The notes below the pieces were generated by a model, which was not told where the DNA came from, searched no databases, and saw only the letters and a program-made list of their open reading frames with translations. A stretch of DNA of 64,000 nucleotides, taken from NCBI GenBank assembly GCA_036345935.2, contig JADWOT020000009.1, forward strand, positions 13,996,148-14,060,147, read 5' to 3'. The stretch is from Taenia hydatigena (lineage: Eukaryota; Platyhelminthes; Cestoda; Cyclophyllidea; Taeniidae). A program made the position numbers and the translations under genes. Within the stretch, counting starts at the first letter, position 1, and every line of letters starts with the position of its first letter. Shown here in pieces: positions 60,500 to 64,000 of the stretch.

Positions 60500-62129
60500 G
60501 ACAGCGCGAGTGAGCATCACGTATATATAGACGGGGCACTAGCCTCCAGCCAATGAAAACAAAGCTGCCTTCAAAATGATCATGAAGCGAATTGCTATCG
60601 AGGAGGATTCGGCTGCCAAAGTGGGTGATGTAAGGTGAACAAAAATCAACTTATACATGCTCTGATTCTAGGCGTAGAAAGAAACTTCGCTGTGCATGCA
60701 ATGAATGATCGTGCTTTGCGATAATATGTTTCTCTCCTGTCATTTTGCCCTTTGGAACGGTGTTAAGTATGCGCCCTAGAAATGTTGTGGCGACATTCCC
60801 TAAAGGATGCGCGGTAATAGGACAACAACAACAACAATAATTTGATCCCAAAAGAGGAAGTTGTGGAGCAGGGGTGCAATAGAATGAGCAAATCCTTGAT
60901 GCGTGATTGTGCACGGTAAAACTGGCAAGTTGAGGCCGACTCGAATGGACATCATTCAAATGTCATGAATGGCAAATGAATACGACCGCTTCATATCAAA
61001 AGCAACCATACCTTGCGTTTCTAAAGCCGTTTACAGAGGTCACGACAGGAAGGCAATGACAAATTTGGATTTAAGTAACAGCAAAACTGGTTGAGAGTAG
61101 CTGCAAGCAATGTGGAGACTCGAAGAGCAGCCACACGGGACATCAGCTGCATGATGCGCCTCGTTGCTGCAGACGCCTCTCGAGATATAGCTAAGGCATG
61201 GCACATTAATTGCATAGAGCTGGATCGAGTTTGTTACATGGATGAGGTCTACTCATGCTGTCATGCTGTGTGGAGCTAGAGAGAGACCTGCTCAGTTGTT
61301 GGCAAGAGAAGAGTAGGCCTCGCATTGCAGATCAGAGACGAGCGATCGTCCTTTTCTCAGCTGTTCAAGTAAAAACCGATCACGCATATCGAAACTCAGC
61401 ACGATTTGTGCGAGGCAGTGTTTTGGTCAACAGGGATGGTTCCATCATCATAATCATCATCGTCGTCGTCGTCTAACGCAATTAAATAGGGCAAAGTGAG
61501 TAACTCGAACGACCTACTTCGATGTGGTTAGATGTGTGAGCACAGCTGAACGGTCGCATTCCAGAACGGTCGACACAAAAGGCTTACCAACTTAACCCAT
61601 CACAAATGGTCATGAATGGCTATGCTCCGCTAAGTGTTGCCACAGCAGGCCACGTCTCTTTCACCCTCCCATTAGGTCATAGCATGCGTGAACCAAGGGT
61701 GAGCAATCTCGCACTAACTGAATGCCTCGCGACATTACTGTTGCTATGATGGTGGTGACTTGGGAACGAACCACGACACGACAGCCACCCTCGACATCGA
61801 ATATCACAGCCGAGCGCCTTTGCAATGTTTGCATCTATCAGTCAAAAGACTAACTGCTGAGCGAATGCGAGATTGAACCCAAGATATTGGGTGAGTCTGA
61901 AACGGCGTTGGTGGGAGAGACGGGGTGGGGTGGAGAGAGAGGTAAGATTTTACGCCTTTGTTGTGCATTAGGGATTTCGGTGGTAGACAACTAGTGTTGG
62001 TGACTAACACCCACACACCGCTGTGTGACACGTTCTACTGCTTATGCCACCATCACGGCTTGAAAGCCAATGGAAGTGTGAGAGCTCCAGTTTGACATTA
62101 ACCATCCCATTCACATTGTGCACACAATT
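60500..62129. other. Region upstream of EXOSC10 exon 1, no supported exon
   Basis: Expected PMC2NT-domain exons were sought on the minus strand and not established. A simple ATC/GTC run lies at 61,444-61,473, and an ACA run near 60,823-60,836. Confidence 0.45.
60522..60529 (-). promoter_or_regulatory. TATA-like octamer upstream of EXOSC10 exon 1
   Basis: TATATATA on the minus strand lies 40 bp before the candidate ATG at 60,482, a distance compatible with a short 5' leader. Nothing else promoter-like was recognised. The tract may be chance, or the region may be intron if upstream coding exons exist. Confidence 0.2.
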
Positions 62130-63650
62130 TACTGTAACTCGTCGAAGTTTGAAAACATAACAAACAAAGTTAGCATACCTTGTGATTTCAGACTGTTTTA
62201 AGATTCGAATAAAGTGTTTTTCTTACTGTTGACATGCACGAGTAACAAATGGCAAATAAATCCGCCAATTCTACTCACTTATTTGGTGCCATATGAGCAT
62301 CCCGACACACTGAGCAAATCGGACAGTGCTTGTGTACGTTTACTGGAACATGTCGAAAATATGCAAACTGAGATGCTGAAGTCGTTCTGGCGGCTGGAAA
62401 GTAATGCCTGTGCTCGCTGTGCGCTTGATGTGAAAGCGAGGCTACTGACTGGGTTTGTCCTCATCTCTGAGCGTATTTTAAATGTAGAGAGGTGGTAGTC
62501 GTGTCTTTGCTCAAAGCCTAAATATATGTAGGCACCTGAGTAAAGCTTACCGAACTGTGCTCGCATCCGTGATCTGCTGTCCTATTTCCGATTTACTTTT
62601 CTACTCTGTCTTTCTTCGAGAAGTGTGGAGGTTGTTTGGAAGGCTCTAACCTAACATACTTGAGCACCTTACTGCTTGATGAAATATGAGCATGAATTAG
62701 ACAATCGATGAGTTGCAGAAGAAATCCACCCGAGATTTCAGTCGAATGAAGATATGTGGGATGCTCACCAATTACTCTCCACTTTTTTTTTATTCGCGAT
62801 GCCATGTCGCGTTGGGAGTGGACAAAACATGTGGAATGTAGAGTTTGTGTCCTTGACCAGTCGTGACTACCCATCTGTGTCGCGAGTTACACAGGCGTGA
62901 CGAGATGGTAAGGTGTGGCAATTGCCAGCAGATGAACCGACCAAGTTTGCCAAGCCTGAAACCAAATGTTGCAGGAAGGGGGCTTGATGGATGCCATTGT
63001 GCCACACGAACTCTACGCTTCCTGAGCAACAGTCACTTTGAATTTGTGTCGTGATCACAACATAACGTGCTACTAAAAATTACAGTGCACAACTTGTCCA
63101 CGATCAGCAGTCCATCCTTAGTCCTTGTAGAGTGCCCCAAACGGGTTTCGGATTGTAAAGTCGAGTGGCATTTTCTCACGTCTTTTCGCTCTTGTGCTGC
63201 TGCAGAGTCGCAGCAGCTGCAGATTACCTTTGACGATAGAAAGTGTTTGTGTGGTCTAGGGTGAGAACCTTTGAAATCACTTACTGGGAATCGCAGACCA
63301 TGTGCGTCAGTATTGTTACGATGCTCCTCGCTGCTCTTGCTTTGGACTCTCATGTCTACTGGCTCAAACCAATTGACGCATAACTCGGCTCCATGATCAA
63401 AGCTTGAGTCAGCTTTGTGTCAAACAGTTTCTGCAGTAATTTGAATTGGTGTGGCAGGGAGTCGCAAAATGTCGCGTTCATTATCGAATAACTTGAACAG
63501 TTCGATTATGGTGATGCTTAGTGCTAGAAGGGCATCATTCCTAAGAGGACACTCTACTTTCAATGAGAAAGAATGACATACCTCTCTCGGCCAACGTCAT
63601 TTGGGATTATCGTACGAAGAGCAGCTAAAAGCGACGTCTAACCTGGTTAG
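62130..63650 (-). repeat. Composite repeat unit fragment (B1 and 95-codon frame)
   Basis: 63,650-62,580 matches 52,860-51,740 in the same orientation. 62,566-62,279 carries an intact 95-codon frame. Similarity to B2 stops near 62,135, so the unit is truncated on its 3' side. Confidence 0.8.
62279..62566 (-). other. 95-codon open frame carried by the B-unit, intact second copy
   Basis: Same length and ends as 2,788-3,075, with 23 nucleotide differences and no indel. Several changes are His to Arg. No family recognised. Confidence 0.2.
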
Positions 63651-64000
63651 AGATGCAACCGCTGATGTGGTGGAGGCTGATTACGTGCCTGCTACCCACT
63701 CAGATGCCAAAGACTGGTGAATGGTAGGCAGTAGGATCAGCTGACCATGAATTTTTTCTTCTTACACCTCCTTCACGCATGTACAAGGCAGTTCGCTGAT
63801 TAAGTGTCCGATCGGGGCGTCATAATTGTAGAGGATTTCTCCTCTTCCTCCTCCCTCCTTCCGCCTTTACTATTAGAAGGATGAGTACGCTTTGACCTCT
63901 TTATTAGAGGCCAGAGAGAATGTCTAGAGGGATATAGTAGAAGGGTTTAAATGGAGATGTGTCGCGCCCTGGAGAGGGACCACGCTGCTCTGCGACCAGT
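63651..64000. other. No feature recognised at the window end
   Basis: A CT-rich patch lies at 63,838-63,868. No open frame or repeat partner was noticed. Confidence 0.4.

Noticed and set aside
61021..61215. Minus-strand frame containing RRIMQLMSRV, reminiscent of RLLQCMSRV in the EXOSC10 PMC2NT domain
   Set aside because: The match is only about nine residues, the flanking residues do not follow the family and no convincing splice pair was found. A profile alignment could reopen it.

Overview
The window looks like a eukaryotic, repeat-dense chromosome segment, most likely from a flatworm and probably a tapeworm. The reasons are the only gene I can identify with confidence, an RRP6/EXOSC10 exoribonuclease whose introns are mostly 75-85 bp with one of only 37 bp, and the lack of any long prokaryote-like ORF or operon. 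The organism call is inference. No rRNA, tRNA or CRISPR was seen, and no ORF with recognisable reverse transcriptase or transposase motifs.

The gene: EXOSC10 lies on the minus strand. Exons 1-6 run from 60,482 down to 58,667 and encode the DEDDy exonuclease domain and the start of the HRDC domain. Exons 5 and 6 then occur again at 18,067-17,691, followed by exon 7 (17,055-17,005), exon 8 (16,963-16,846) and a tentative exon 9. The two copies of exons 5-6 sit in an approximately 0.81 kb direct repeat (17,650-18,455 and 58,627-59,433, about 2-3 % diverged). About 40.2 kb of mostly repetitive DNA lies between them. The gene is therefore either interrupted by a giant intron with duplicated exons, or it is a tandem-duplicated, partly broken locus.

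The repeats: nearly everything else belongs to a few long families that recur in both orientations. R1: 1,258-2,255 and inverted 15,435-16,365. A composite multi-kilobase unit (blocks B1-B6, including a kilobase-long pyrimidine-rich strand): plus-strand copies at 2.8-6.1 kb and 20.5-25.6 kb, a partial copy at 33.5-36.9 kb, and a minus-strand copy at 52.9-45.6 kb, with fragments at 25.7-26.6, 30.7-31.1 and 62.1-63.65 kb. IR-2, an imperfect palindrome: 18,873-21,115 and 25,690-28,650, with a nearly identical 0.85 kb core. IR-3: 31,105-33,530 and inverted 54,765-57,695. R5: 28,290-29,100 and 57,840-58,626. An element with ~160 bp terminal inverted repeats: 29,784-30,695.

Low-repeat stretches: 6.1-15.4 kb, 36.9-45.5 kb, 52.9-54.7 kb, 60.5-62.1 kb and the ends. 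In the 36.9-45.5 kb spacer, a set of well-formed splice sites around open frames at 43.6-44.4 kb suggests an unidentified spliced gene on the plus strand. Most other open frames are short and lie in repeats or in low-complexity DNA, and I do not support them as genes.
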